In this document: piece by piece, positions 21,250 to 30,668 of the stretch | Layout: every line of letters begins with the position of its first letter | Numbering within the stretch: position 1 is the stretch's first letter | NCBI GenBank assembly: GCA_903858935.1 | Contig: CAIOKO010000143.1 | Coordinates: 24,841-88,840, forward strand | Length of the DNA: 64,000 nt | Direction of reading: 5' to 3' | Source: an uncultured Schlesneria sp. | Lineage (GTDB): Bacteria > Planctomycetota > Planctomycetia > Planctomycetales > Planctomycetaceae | Notes under the pieces: model-generated | What the model was told of the DNA's origin: nothing | Database searches by the model: none | What the model saw: the letters and a program-made list of their open reading frames with translations, nothing else | Translations under genes and position numbers: made by a program

Positions 21250-21603
21250 ACGTTTTACCTGTCTTTTCAGTTTCCCCAGACGCTGCGCGAGTACTCGTTT
21301 TCAAGAGCCGGTTGGCCGTGGAAAGAGCGCGCGGCTCTTTGCCATGGCGTTACATACCTGAAAAAACACCCTGCGAGAATCTCAGCTAAGGCGTTCTAGC
21401 CGCCAAAATCCTCGTTTTTTCGGTAATCTGTACCAAATTTGCCGTGTCGTTAATGTCGCTGACCCTGTGGAAAATCGGGAAATTTTGCGAATCTGACTGC
21501 GAGTTCAACAGCAAGTTCACAAAGCGGAGCCACGGCATTGAAGATGGCTCCAATACCGTGGCTCCCCAGGTCGGGGCGATTGTTAAGATCCTAAGTTATA
21601 TGA

Positions 21604-21951
21604 TCAATGATGACCGCATCCACCACTTCCACATCCGCCGCCAGCATGCATCGTGCGGCTTCGTGCGAGGGCGTCTTCCGCTTCGGGAATCCGTCCGCAT
21701 CGTTGATAAATGACGGAAAGCTGTGACTGAGAAAACGAATCGGTCGGATTTAGTTCGACGACTTTTTTGGCGTGCGCAATTGCTTCATCGTACTTGCCCA
21801 GCTTCTGAAGCATGATGGCAAGGGCGGAATGAGTCAGGGTATGCGTCGGTGCCAATGCTTCGATTTCCATTAACTTTTCCACGGCACCCGGCAGGTTACC
21901 TTTGTCTTTCAGGGCAATGGCTTCATCGTACATTTGGTCAGGATTCGACAT
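21604..21951 (-). CDS. Small TPR protein with Gly/Cys/His-rich C-terminus
   Basis: TPR-like GKYDEAIAHAKKVVELNPTDSFSQSQLSVIYQRCGR; C-terminus GGGCGSGGCGHH. Confidence 0.8.
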   Translation of the reverse strand: MSNPDQMYDEAIALKDKGNLPGAVEKLMEIEALAPTHTLTHSALAIMLQKLGKYDEAIAHAKKVVELNPTDSFSQSQLSVIYQRCGRIPEAEDALARSRTMHAGGGCGSGGCGHH

Positions 21952-22007
21952 GTTTGAGTTTTCCTTATGAACTGTGGTCGGTTAATTTCTAGGACAATCA
22001 TAGAGGC

Positions 22008-23879
22008 TTGGGCAAGGCGATCCAACCGTCGGCGCGATATGTTTTTTTCATGGACAAGACCATTTTACCATCGCAAACAAAACCGATCTCGCGGACCGAG
22101 CTGTTCTGGCTTTGGGGCGCGATCATATTTGGATCGATCGTCCGCCTGAGTTTCCCAGGTCGAATGGCGATCGAACATTTTGACGAGGGTGTCTACGCCT
22201 CGAATTTCTGGTTTGGTCCCGAAGATGATTTTTCGTATCCCGCTCGCTACTTGTATGCTCCGCCACTGCTGCCGGCTGTCATTGAATGGACAATGATTAT
22301 TGCGTCATTGTGCGGGGTCAAACCAACGGGATTTATTCCAATCATCCCCTGCCTGATTGCTGGCATCGCGATGATTCCATCCATCTGGTGGGTTTGCCGT
22401 CGATGGTTTGGACCGGTCGCGGGATTGACTTCGGCCTGGCTCGTCGCCACGAGCGACTTCCACGCCAGCTACAGCCGTGCTGCTTTGACCGATGTTCCCG
22501 TCTGTCTTTTCATACTGTGGGCCGTCTATTTTATCGAACGCACGTTCGCAGAGATCGCGCCAAAAGACGTCGTTTCGAATGAACGGAAACCGCCAAAGCG
22601 GAATCCGTCACTGGGAAATTTGCCTTGGCGACCCATCGTTTTCGCCGGAATTTTCACGGCGTTGGCATGGTGGACGAAGTACAACGGATGGCTTCCACTG
22701 GCGATTGGACTTGCTGGTGGGACGCTTTGGCAGTTGCTGACGCCACGCGATGACCGACGAATTCTCCGTACGCTCGGGTGTTGGCTCTTGATCGCAACGA
22801 TCGCCTTCGTCGCATGGTCACCCGTATTGTGGGGACTTCAAAAGCATGGAGGTTATGCGGCTGTTGCATCTAACCATCGGAAATATGTCGTCACTTTCGG
22901 GCAGGGTTTCGGGCAGATTAAATCAGTTTGGTTGAGTTCCGCGTGGAGGCAACTGGTAAATGTTGGCATTTACGAAAACCCTTTAGATGTCTTTTACGGT
23001 CCTTTTCACGACCGTCAATTCCCGGGAGAAATGATTCCATTCCGAACCGACGTGTATTTGAATTACGCCAAAACGGGAGGCTGGACTTATCTGATATCCG
23101 GTCTTCGAGACTGGGTGTTTACCTCAGTCATTCCGCTGTTAATGCCGTTGGCCAGTCTGGTGTTAAGCGTCGTGATTTGTTCGTCGGTCATCTTTAAGAA
23201 TCGCGAATCGTCGTTACGGCGGTCTTTGTGCGTCACTGCAGCCTGGTTTGCAGGGCTGACCTTCGCAACGCCATTTTATTACCCATATCCTCGACTTGTC
23301 TTGCCGTGGCTTTGCTCAACGTGGATTTGCATCGGCCTCGCACTGGAAACCTGGCTCCATCGATCCGCTCGCGTAATCGAAACCTCGTTGACTGGATTAC
23401 AGTCGTTGACTTTTACCTTTGTCGTCTTGTCAATGTGCCTCTGTTCTGGTATCCGGTTGGTAAGCGGTTGTGCGTTCGCATGGAGCGATCGTACGACCGT
23501 TCAAATGGCCTCAAGACAATTTGCGGCTGAAGTACGCAAAGAGGCCATCTCAAGCATTTCGGAAAGCGAAGCGGTTGTCTACGTGATCGGTGACCCCGCT
23601 TTATTCTTCGGGTTGAAGGCCGCTGGATTACCGGCGGTGGGGCCTGTTCAGGGTCTTGGGTTTATGCAGCGAACTGTTGTGGGACCGACGTTCGTCGCTT
23701 TTCCCTCACGAGATTCAGCGATGTCGATTGACGATCGAGAATTACTGAGCTCATGGCGATTTGAGTTCGCGAGTCGAATGCAAGAGCTGCCAAGTCATCT
23801 CGTTTTATTCGATGACATACCGGGGCCATCTCATTTGTTTTCACGTCCCGAATCGAAGTTGTTTCGTTTCGTGAAGTAA
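22008..23879 (+). CDS. Glycosyltransferase family 39 (ArnT/PMT-like) membrane protein
   Basis: FDEGVYASNFWF near N-terminus, many TM segments, SRAALTDVPVCLFIL. Confidence 0.85.
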   Translation: MGKAIQPSARYVFFMDKTILPSQTKPISRTELFWLWGAIIFGSIVRLSFPGRMAIEHFDEGVYASNFWFGPEDDFSYPARYLYAPPLLPAVIEWTMIIASLCGVKPTGFIPIIPCLIAGIAMIPSIWWVCRRWFGPVAGLTSAWLVATSDFHASYSRAALTDVPVCLFILWAVYFIERTFAEIAPKDVVSNERKPPKRNPSLGNLPWRPIVFAGIFTALAWWTKYNGWLPLAIGLAGGTLWQLLTPRDDRRILRTLGCWLLIATIAFVAWSPVLWGLQKHGGYAAVASNHRKYVVTFGQGFGQIKSVWLSSAWRQLVNVGIYENPLDVFYGPFHDRQFPGEMIPFRTDVYLNYAKTGGWTYLISGLRDWVFTSVIPLLMPLASLVLSVVICSSVIFKNRESSLRRSLCVTAAWFAGLTFATPFYYPYPRLVLPWLCSTWICIGLALETWLHRSARVIETSLTGLQSLTFTFVVLSMCLCSGIRLVSGCAFAWSDRTTVQMASRQFAAEVRKEAISSISESEAVVYVIGDPALFFGLKAAGLPAVGPVQGLGFMQRTVVGPTFVAFPSRDSAMSIDDRELLSSWRFEFASRMQELPSHLVLFDDIPGPSHLFSRPESKLFRFVK

Positions 23880-24097
23880 GTTGACCTCATGATTTTCGTC
23901 GTTCGAACTCCTCAGATCGTTGTTTTTACTTTTCACTGAGTTTTTCGTTTTGTATGGCGAATCGGTTCGTAAGTTCCTCTTGTCCGTTTTTCGCGGTCGC
24001 GATTACAATCAGGTTCTATCCAGCGCCTCACCTTTGTCAGTCACTTTACGCCGCCAAGGATTGCGCGGCGCAGATGCGTTTCGCCAAGGAAAGAATC

Positions 24098-25042
24098 ATG
24101 GACGAGCAACTTGATCAAGTACATTCCATTCCAGAACCGTCGCGACGACGACTTGGACGTGGCTTGAACGCTTTGATGGGAACCGCTTCGATCGGCGGTA
24201 CCGATGAGGCGAATGCTTCCAGTCAAACAGAAATTTCCGTCGAATTGATCGAGCGAAATCCGTTTCAGCCGAGGCAAGATTTTGATCAGACGGCGATTAA
24301 TGAGTTGGTCGACAGCATTCGAATCCACGGCGTCTTGCAGCCGCTTCTGGTTCGAGCCGCAGGTGATGGCTACCAGTTGATCGCGGGTGAACGACGATTG
24401 ATCTCGGCCAAGAAAGCGGGCCTGCATCAGGTTCCGTGTCGAGTTCTCAGCCTTACGGATCAACAGGTCAGCGAAGTCGCGCTCGAAGAAAATCTGAAGC
24501 GACAGGATCTGAATGTACTTGAAAAGGCGATTGCCTTCCAAGACTATCTGAAACGGTTCGGTTGCACGATCGAAGACTTGGCCCGACGACTCTCGTTCGA
24601 ACGATCCACGGTCAGCAATATGTTGCGACTTTTGGAACTTCCTGAAGCTGTGAAAACCGACCTTCGCGCTGATAAGATCAGTGCTGGACATGCTCGCGCA
24701 TTGCTGGCTCTGAAAAGTGAAGACGCCCAAGTTGAGCTTTCTCAGCGAATTCAAAAAGAGACTTTATCAGTTCGAAAGACGGAAGAGGCCGTTCGGGAAC
24801 TGATCGCCCCGAAGGATGCGGATGTCGTGCCTTTCCCTACATCCGAAGAAAAGACAGGGACGCCTGCTGCAAGTCACACGTCCCACATCGCGGGGCTTCA
24901 GAATCAGCTTCGAGATTGGCTGGGAGCCAACGTCGAAATCAAGCTTTCGGGAAAAGCCAAGGACAAAGGCAAGATTATTATTGATTTCGGGTCAAACGAC
25001 GATTTTGAGCGAATCGTGGGCAAATTACAGCGAGCTGCATAA
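24098..25042 (+). CDS. parB: ParB/RepB/Spo0J chromosome-partitioning protein (ORF track extends to 23954; likely start MDEQLDQ)
   Basis: RRRLGRGLNALMG; NPFQPRQDFDQTAINELVDSIRIHGVLQPLLVR; YQLIAGERRL; HTH region; parS-like sites immediately downstream. Confidence 0.95.
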   Translation: MDEQLDQVHSIPEPSRRRLGRGLNALMGTASIGGTDEANASSQTEISVELIERNPFQPRQDFDQTAINELVDSIRIHGVLQPLLVRAAGDGYQLIAGERRLISAKKAGLHQVPCRVLSLTDQQVSEVALEENLKRQDLNVLEKAIAFQDYLKRFGCTIEDLARRLSFERSTVSNMLRLLELPEAVKTDLRADKISAGHARALLALKSEDAQVELSQRIQKETLSVRKTEEAVRELIAPKDADVVPFPTSEEKTGTPAASHTSHIAGLQNQLRDWLGANVEIKLSGKAKDKGKIIIDFGSNDDFERIVGKLQRAA

Positions 25043-25057
25043 TTCTGACAAGTTTTC

Positions 25058-25071
25058 GTTTCACGTGAAAC
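25058..25071. promoter_or_regulatory. parS-like ParB binding site 1
   Basis: Perfect palindrome GTTTCACGTGAAAC, matches the core of the bacterial parS consensus TGTTNCACGTGAAACA. Confidence 0.9.
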
Positions 25072-25118
25072 AGCGACATTGACGGTTTGGTCGTCGCTCC
25101 CTAAACTCTCCGCTCGCG

Positions 25119-25193
25119 CGGGATGTAGCTCAGCTTGGCTAGAGCGCCTGGTTTGGGACCAGGAAGTCGCAGGTTCGAATCCTGTCATCCCGA
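25119..25193 (+). tRNA. tRNA-Pro (anticodon TGG)
   Basis: Acceptor CGGGATG/CATCCCG, anticodon arm CCTGG-TTTGGGA-CCAGG, T-arm GCAGG-TTCGAAT-CCTGT; CCA not encoded. Confidence 0.97.
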
Positions 25194-25490
25194 TTTTTTC
25201 CGAAGTCAGCAAGGCAGCTCGATTAGAGCTGCCTTGCTCCTTTTTAGCGTCAAACAGTTTGATCTCTCTCATTTGCGAAGAGAAACGGGTCAAACGGTTT
25301 GGCTGAAAAATCCGAACTGATGTCGATCGACCGGGTGCCACGATTGTTTCTTTTACCGTCGAACGGCTTTCCGAAAGAAAGCCCGGCGAAGTGGGATTGA
25401 TCGTGTAGACGTCATCCCATTGCATTGATAGCTGCGGGGCAAACGAAAGATTCGGTGACGATTTAACGCGACGTTCTGGGTTACTTCAAT

Positions 25491-27215
25491 TTACTCAATG
25501 ATGTCCCCCGCAGCCTTCAGTCGTTTCACGTGAAACATAATCGGACCAGATGTCCTTCCCGGCTGGCTTTCAATCGTGTTCACCGCAAATTGCTCGATCG
25601 GCAATTCTCCAAGAATTGCTGAAACGGCATCTGCCTCGGCGTTTCCGCCATCATGCCCGGTGTATGCAAGCGCCGTCAACGCTCCACCGGGCCTTAACAA
25701 GGTGAGCGCTTGAAGAATTCCTTTTCGAGTTGACTCGGAACTCGTCACGACATTCTTGTCTGCTCCTGGAAGATATCCAAGGTTAAACATCACTGCGGCG
25801 ACCCTACCGTGATACTCTCGAGGGATAAGACGTGTGAGATCGGCGTGGTTACCGTGGATCAATATGACGTTTTGTACTTTGGCGTCATTGAGCCTCCGTG
25901 CCGTTTTTTCGAGAGCGATCTCTTGAATATCGAATGCAAAAACTGTCCCCTCGGGGCCTACAAGCTCCGCCAGGAATTGCGTATCGTGCCCGTTGCCGGC
26001 AGTTGCATCGATCGCGATTTCGCCTTTACTAACGAGGTCTCGAAGGGTGTCATGGGCTTGGATTGTCAAAGCCTGATTCTTTCCGCGTTTCACGTGATTG
26101 TTCAATGAAGTGGTCTCCTTTCCAAATGAACTCAACGATACCACCCTCGAGGTCCAGTTCGTCTTTCTGTTGAGGTCAACCGACGCATCGACCTGGCGAC
26201 CTTCGATCAACATACAGGCCATCTGGTTGGCAAAGAATGGAGCTTGAAGGACTCCTTTTGAACCGAGTCCGTTGAAGCAGGCGAGGCGAGGCTCGGCAGG
26301 TAGACGTCCGAGAATGGGATATTGATTACGGTGGATGGGGCGAATTCCCGCCTCATGAGCAACAACTTCGATCGGTAATCGAAGAAACGAAGTCAGCTTA
26401 CTTACGATTTCGTTTCGTCCTTTTTCCGTGGGGACTGCGTCCAATGATTTCCAGTCATAGGTCGATCCGGTTTTGAAAAGTTCTTCTCCGAAGGGTGCGA
26501 GCCAGACACCTTGATGCAGGACACGGCTCTCTGCTAACCCTGGAATTCTGAGTGTGAGAATCTCACCTTTCGCCGGCTTGAACTGGACGTGACATAACCA
26601 CGGGTTATTAATCGCTTCAACCCCTTGGCAAAAGATGAGTGTCTTCGCTCTGATGCCAAGCGTCGGTACGACAACTCCGTCTTGGTTGATTTGCAAGTCA
26701 CGAGAAACATCCACGTCACTGGAATGGAATGAATTTTCTGCTTCAAAGGTTTTTCGTGATGCGTCCAGGTAGCGGGAAACTTCCAGCTGCCCCCCATCCG
26801 ACATTTCAAAAGCTCCCATCGGATTGTCGAACCAGGTCTCATTGAGATGTCGGAGGGGTTCGCTGACGATTCCAAGATATTCTCCAGCATTCCTCCGGCG
26901 TTGAAACGCTGAGGCTTCAGCTTCGTTGGCAAACAGTCTGACCATCGATCGTCGTGAAAAGAATTGGCTTTTCGTTTCCGACTGGACTCGATCGTAGAAC
27001 GAAATTGCGGCCGTCCATAACTCATCGAAGCGCCATGACTTGATCATCTTTTGCCCGGTGATCGGCGTAACGAGTCCCGCAGCGATCCTTGACGAAGTTA
27101 CGGGTTCCTGACGGTCGACAACTAAAAATCGAGAACCGGCCCAACGAAGACACCACGCGAGAGACGTCCCTGCGATTCCCTGACCCACGATGACGAAATC
27201 GAATTCGGATCTCAT
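25491..27215 (-). CDS. Fusion: N-terminal FAD-dependent oxidoreductase (MnmC1/DAO-like) + C-terminal YtqB/MnmM-like SAM methyltransferase
   Basis: N-term FVIVGQGIAGTSLAWCLRWAGSRFLVVD; C-term IAIDATAGNGHDTQFLAELVGPEGTVFAFDIQ...VMFNLGYLPGADK...GGALTALAYTGHDGG. Confidence 0.88.
   Translation of the reverse strand: MRSEFDFVIVGQGIAGTSLAWCLRWAGSRFLVVDRQEPVTSSRIAAGLVTPITGQKMIKSWRFDELWTAAISFYDRVQSETKSQFFSRRSMVRLFANEAEASAFQRRRNAGEYLGIVSEPLRHLNETWFDNPMGAFEMSDGGQLEVSRYLDASRKTFEAENSFHSSDVDVSRDLQINQDGVVVPTLGIRAKTLIFCQGVEAINNPWLCHVQFKPAKGEILTLRIPGLAESRVLHQGVWLAPFGEELFKTGSTYDWKSLDAVPTEKGRNEIVSKLTSFLRLPIEVVAHEAGIRPIHRNQYPILGRLPAEPRLACFNGLGSKGVLQAPFFANQMACMLIEGRQVDASVDLNRKTNWTSRVVSLSSFGKETTSLNNHVKRGKNQALTIQAHDTLRDLVSKGEIAIDATAGNGHDTQFLAELVGPEGTVFAFDIQEIALEKTARRLNDAKVQNVILIHGNHADLTRLIPREYHGRVAAVMFNLGYLPGADKNVVTSSESTRKGILQALTLLRPGGALTALAYTGHDGGNAEADAVSAILGELPIEQFAVNTIESQPGRTSGPIMFHVKRLKAAGDIIE
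25523..25536. promoter_or_regulatory. parS-like site 2 (inside the 3' coding region of the FAD-MTase fusion)
   Basis: GTTTCACGTGAAAC(A). Confidence 0.88.
26087..26100. promoter_or_regulatory. Degenerate parS-like site 3 at the domain junction
   Basis: GTTTCACGTGATTG (left half and core conserved). Confidence 0.5.
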
Positions 27216-27231
27216 GCAGTTTTTTGGCTCC

Positions 27232-27245
27232 GTTTCACGTGAAAC
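27232..27245. promoter_or_regulatory. parS-like site 4
   Basis: GTTTCACGTGAAAC(A), 17 bp upstream of the minus-strand start at 27215. Confidence 0.9.
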
Positions 27246-27300
27246 ATCTAAACCACTTTGAAGCCTTCTCGGGGCTTCAATTTCCCGAATGCAACTCGGC

Positions 27301-27314
27301 GTTTCACGTGAAAC
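27301..27314. promoter_or_regulatory. parS-like site 5
   Basis: GTTTCACGTGAAAC. Confidence 0.9.
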
Positions 27315-27380
27315 GGGGCGATCGCTGGTAATTGTTACGCGTGTTGCTTTTTCTCGATGGCGAGGAGGTCCGTTTGTAGA

Positions 27381-28274
27381 TTACTTCTCATTCTTGACAC
27401 CAGCACCGTCAGGCAGTTCGATCTCTCTTTCAGAGAGATCGAGCCTCAATCCTTCGGTCGGGATTGTTTCTTTCAGCGTCCACATGATCCCCTGGATGAC
27501 TAATCTTCGGTATTCGATCCTTTCCCAGTTCTGATGAAAATGAAGTCCCGAAAACCCGAACGATCGACCGTCATCCTCTCGCTGCCAAGCCCAGGCAACT
27601 GCGTAATTTTCCTGGCCAATTTGTGCGTTCATTAGCACCGTATGTCCGCGACGATGTGCAGGAAATTTCAATGCATAATACAGCTCATCGTGTGCGTGAA
27701 ATGGATTAATTCCGTAAAGGACCGGATGCGGTGTCAATGACGGGACGAGTTGAAAATCGTCGACCTTGTATTTTCGATCTGGACCGCCATGACAGCCACC
27801 AAACAATGAAACAAAATCTGGAATCGGCTCTGCCTCCCGGGTTCCCATCCCCCAATGAAGAGCACTTAATCCCCCGCCGCGTTTAGAGAGGCGCTCAAAT
27901 GCAGCGAGTCGTTCCTTCTCTTCGCTGACCCACGTAGCACCTTCAGTAAGAAACAGAACCGCTGCGTCAGCGCCATCGAGAAGTTCTGGACCGCTGTTCC
28001 AAGGGTTGTCTGCTTGTTCGATGATGACCTTATATTTTCCTAAATCATTAAGAAATTTGGCAATCAACCGGATTCCAGCCATGTACTCGTGAGTTGTTTT
28101 GGGGTGTGTGTCAGGGCGTTGGCCCAGCAATAGGACTCGTTTAGAAGTCGAAGTCCGCGTCACTGGATCGGCCGCGAATATATACGACGACCACGATGAG
28201 AAGGCCAGAGTGAGCGAAATGTAAAATGCAGGCAGGGATTTAGACCGCATGTAACACCGTAAAAGTAAACGCAA
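27381..28274 (-). CDS. ThuA-like (trehalose utilisation) domain protein
   Basis: VLLLGQRPDTHPKTTHEYMAGIRLIAKFL...; ALHWGMG; FSGLHFHQNWERIEYRRLVIQGIMWTL. Confidence 0.8.
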   Translation of the reverse strand: MRLLLRCYMRSKSLPAFYISLTLAFSSWSSYIFAADPVTRTSTSKRVLLLGQRPDTHPKTTHEYMAGIRLIAKFLNDLGKYKVIIEQADNPWNSGPELLDGADAAVLFLTEGATWVSEEKERLAAFERLSKRGGGLSALHWGMGTREAEPIPDFVSLFGGCHGGPDRKYKVDDFQLVPSLTPHPVLYGINPFHAHDELYYALKFPAHRRGHTVLMNAQIGQENYAVAWAWQREDDGRSFGFSGLHFHQNWERIEYRRLVIQGIMWTLKETIPTEGLRLDLSEREIELPDGAGVKNEK

Positions 28275-28421
28275 AAATTGAACCCAGAGCCATCAACGCA
28301 AAAAGGCGACAAGGATCCTCGCAAAAACCTTTTCATCAAGAATACGAAACTTTGAGAAAATCTTGTACGAAATCCGCCGCGAGATTCCACTAATTCAAGA
28401 AAGAGAACCACGGATATTTGT

Positions 28422-30635
28422 TTGTTGAAAGGCGTGTTTGTCATGCGACTGACTTTGAGAACCCTGTTGGCATATCTAGATGATGTCCTAGAACCTGCAG
28501 ACACGAAAGTCATAGGGATTAAGATTCAAGAGAGTCCGATGGCTCAATTGCTGGTGAGTCGCATTCGAGATGTGATGCGTCGGCGCCGGCTGAAAGCCCC
28601 CGAAGTTTTTGGCCCCGAAATGGGGATCGATCCAAACATTGTCGCCCAGTACCTCGATACAACCTTGCCTGCCGAGCGTTACGCTGATGTGGAACGAGTT
28701 CTACTGGCCTCCGACGAAATGTTGGCTGAGGCTGCGGCATGTCACCAGGTGTTGCCGGTCTGGCTTGCTAATCCGATCGAGGTATCTGCGTCGAGTCGAG
28801 AACGACTCTATGCGCTGGGACCGGTGGATGTTTCGTCGCAGTTATCTCTTACTGCCGACCAATTTTCGCAAGGAGCGAAACTATCGTCCGAACTGGTTGC
28901 AGAACGAAATAGGACGGTGTCGGGCGAGAATGTCAAAGCCGATCCTTCACGTGACGGAGCGACTATCACGGTCCCCGACTATCTCAAACGGACTCCTTGG
29001 TATCAGCGTCTTTTTCCATCGGCACTTGTCGCGTTATTGGTTGTTGCTTGCATCGGCCTGTTGGCTCCTGGAATCATGACTGGTCTTCGGCAAGCCAAAA
29101 ACGAAATTCAACTTCGCGGAGAACGAGATAAAGGGGGGGCACGGAGTGTTACGGATTATCAGTCAAGTTCAAGTGAATCACCACCCTGGGTCATTGACGC
29201 CGATTCACAACTCGCGAACCCCAAGCGAGCGTCGGGGCCTGCACTTGCCAATTCCGATTTGACGAAACTACCGCTCGATCTCGATCCTGTGCCGCCGAAA
29301 GACGATTTTGATGAAATGCAGGTTCCAGCTCCGGCACCATTGACGAATCCAATCGTCGCTGGATCGAATGCAGATAATCTGGTGTCGGACAAATCCACAA
29401 AACAATCTGCGAATTCTGAGCTTCCGCCACCGTCAAATCCGGCTCCGGCTCCTGCCGAAAACGTTGCCGAAGTTCCGATCTCGTACAATTCTAATGAAGG
29501 GGTACTTCTCCATTTTGACGTGCCGAAGCAACGATGGTTTATGGTTCCGCACAGATCCGCGATGAAACCTGGCGAGCTTCTGGCGAATATCGAACCTTTT
29601 GAAACGGTACTCGATTTTGAAAAAGGCAGCCTCAGAACAACACTTCTGGGTGAGACCGTTGTCAATTTAATCAAGCCGATTGAAGTTGGCGTTGCAGGGA
29701 TTGAGGTACGGCGCGGGCGACTATTGCTTCAAAGCAGTCGTTCCAACGAAAACCATATCCACCGAATCGGGATCGCCATTGGAGAAGATCTCTGGAAACT
29801 GGATTTGCTTTCTCAAGAGACTCTGGTCGGATTGGAAGTGGCGCACCGTGAATCGACACAGTTTCAAAAGCTTCAAGAAGGCAATTGGTATCAAGCATCG
29901 CTTTATGTAATAACTGGTTCTGTGCAGTGGACTAATCAGGCAGGCAAAGTTCTGGAAATTGGTGATCATATGGCGTTGAACATTTCACCGGAAAAGAACC
30001 AACAGATTCGTTCGAATCCAATTTCATTCACGGTCGTTCCAGACTGGTGCGACAGCGGGAAACGAAAGGCCTTACCGCTTCGAAAACATCAGTCGCAGGT
30101 GCTGTTTGAGAAGACGTTCGAACTGGATCAGCCGATCGATGCATCGATGATCACTCTCGTGAAGAATTCCAAATTTCCCAAGATCGCGGAGCTGGCGGCA
30201 CAGTGTCTGTCCGCTACAGATAACTATAGCGCACTGGTTGAAACATTAGCAGAATGTCAGCACGAAGAAGCCCGATTTGCAGCTCGCGACGGGTTAAGGC
30301 GTTGGTTGCCGCTTCAACCAGATCGTGGTTTGAAACTGATGAAAGAGTTGGAACTGTTTTATCCGCCTTCAGAAGCCGATGCAATTTATCAGATGATGTG
30401 GGGATTTTCTCGCGAGGACGTCACAAACTCGAAGTCGAATTCCTGGCTATTCATGAATTGGATGCGCAGTACCAAACCAGAAATCCGAGAACTTGCGGAC
30501 TATTGGGTGGAGCGGCTGACCGGCAAGAAAACTGAATACCGCGCCTTGGGCGGAACTGCGGCACAGCGGGAATCTCAGATTCACAGGATGGAAGACCAGA
30601 TCGAGCGAAACAACGGGCTGGTCAAAGCTCCTTAA
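28422..30635 (+). CDS. Large single-TM hypothetical protein (anti-sigma/FecR-like architecture)
   Basis: TLRTLLAYLDDVLEPADTKVIGIKIQES...; central TM LVALLVVACIGLLAPGIM; Pro-rich linker. Confidence 0.7.
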   Translation: MLKGVFVMRLTLRTLLAYLDDVLEPADTKVIGIKIQESPMAQLLVSRIRDVMRRRRLKAPEVFGPEMGIDPNIVAQYLDTTLPAERYADVERVLLASDEMLAEAAACHQVLPVWLANPIEVSASSRERLYALGPVDVSSQLSLTADQFSQGAKLSSELVAERNRTVSGENVKADPSRDGATITVPDYLKRTPWYQRLFPSALVALLVVACIGLLAPGIMTGLRQAKNEIQLRGERDKGGARSVTDYQSSSSESPPWVIDADSQLANPKRASGPALANSDLTKLPLDLDPVPPKDDFDEMQVPAPAPLTNPIVAGSNADNLVSDKSTKQSANSELPPPSNPAPAPAENVAEVPISYNSNEGVLLHFDVPKQRWFMVPHRSAMKPGELLANIEPFETVLDFEKGSLRTTLLGETVVNLIKPIEVGVAGIEVRRGRLLLQSSRSNENHIHRIGIAIGEDLWKLDLLSQETLVGLEVAHRESTQFQKLQEGNWYQASLYVITGSVQWTNQAGKVLEIGDHMALNISPEKNQQIRSNPISFTVVPDWCDSGKRKALPLRKHQSQVLFEKTFELDQPIDASMITLVKNSKFPKIAELAAQCLSATDNYSALVETLAECQHEEARFAARDGLRRWLPLQPDRGLKLMKELELFYPPSEADAIYQMMWGFSREDVTNSKSNSWLFMNWMRSTKPEIRELADYWVERLTGKKTEYRALGGTAAQRESQIHRMEDQIERNNGLVKAP

Positions 30636-30668
30636 ACGTCGAAAATAAAGAAGGATCCGCAGGGCATC

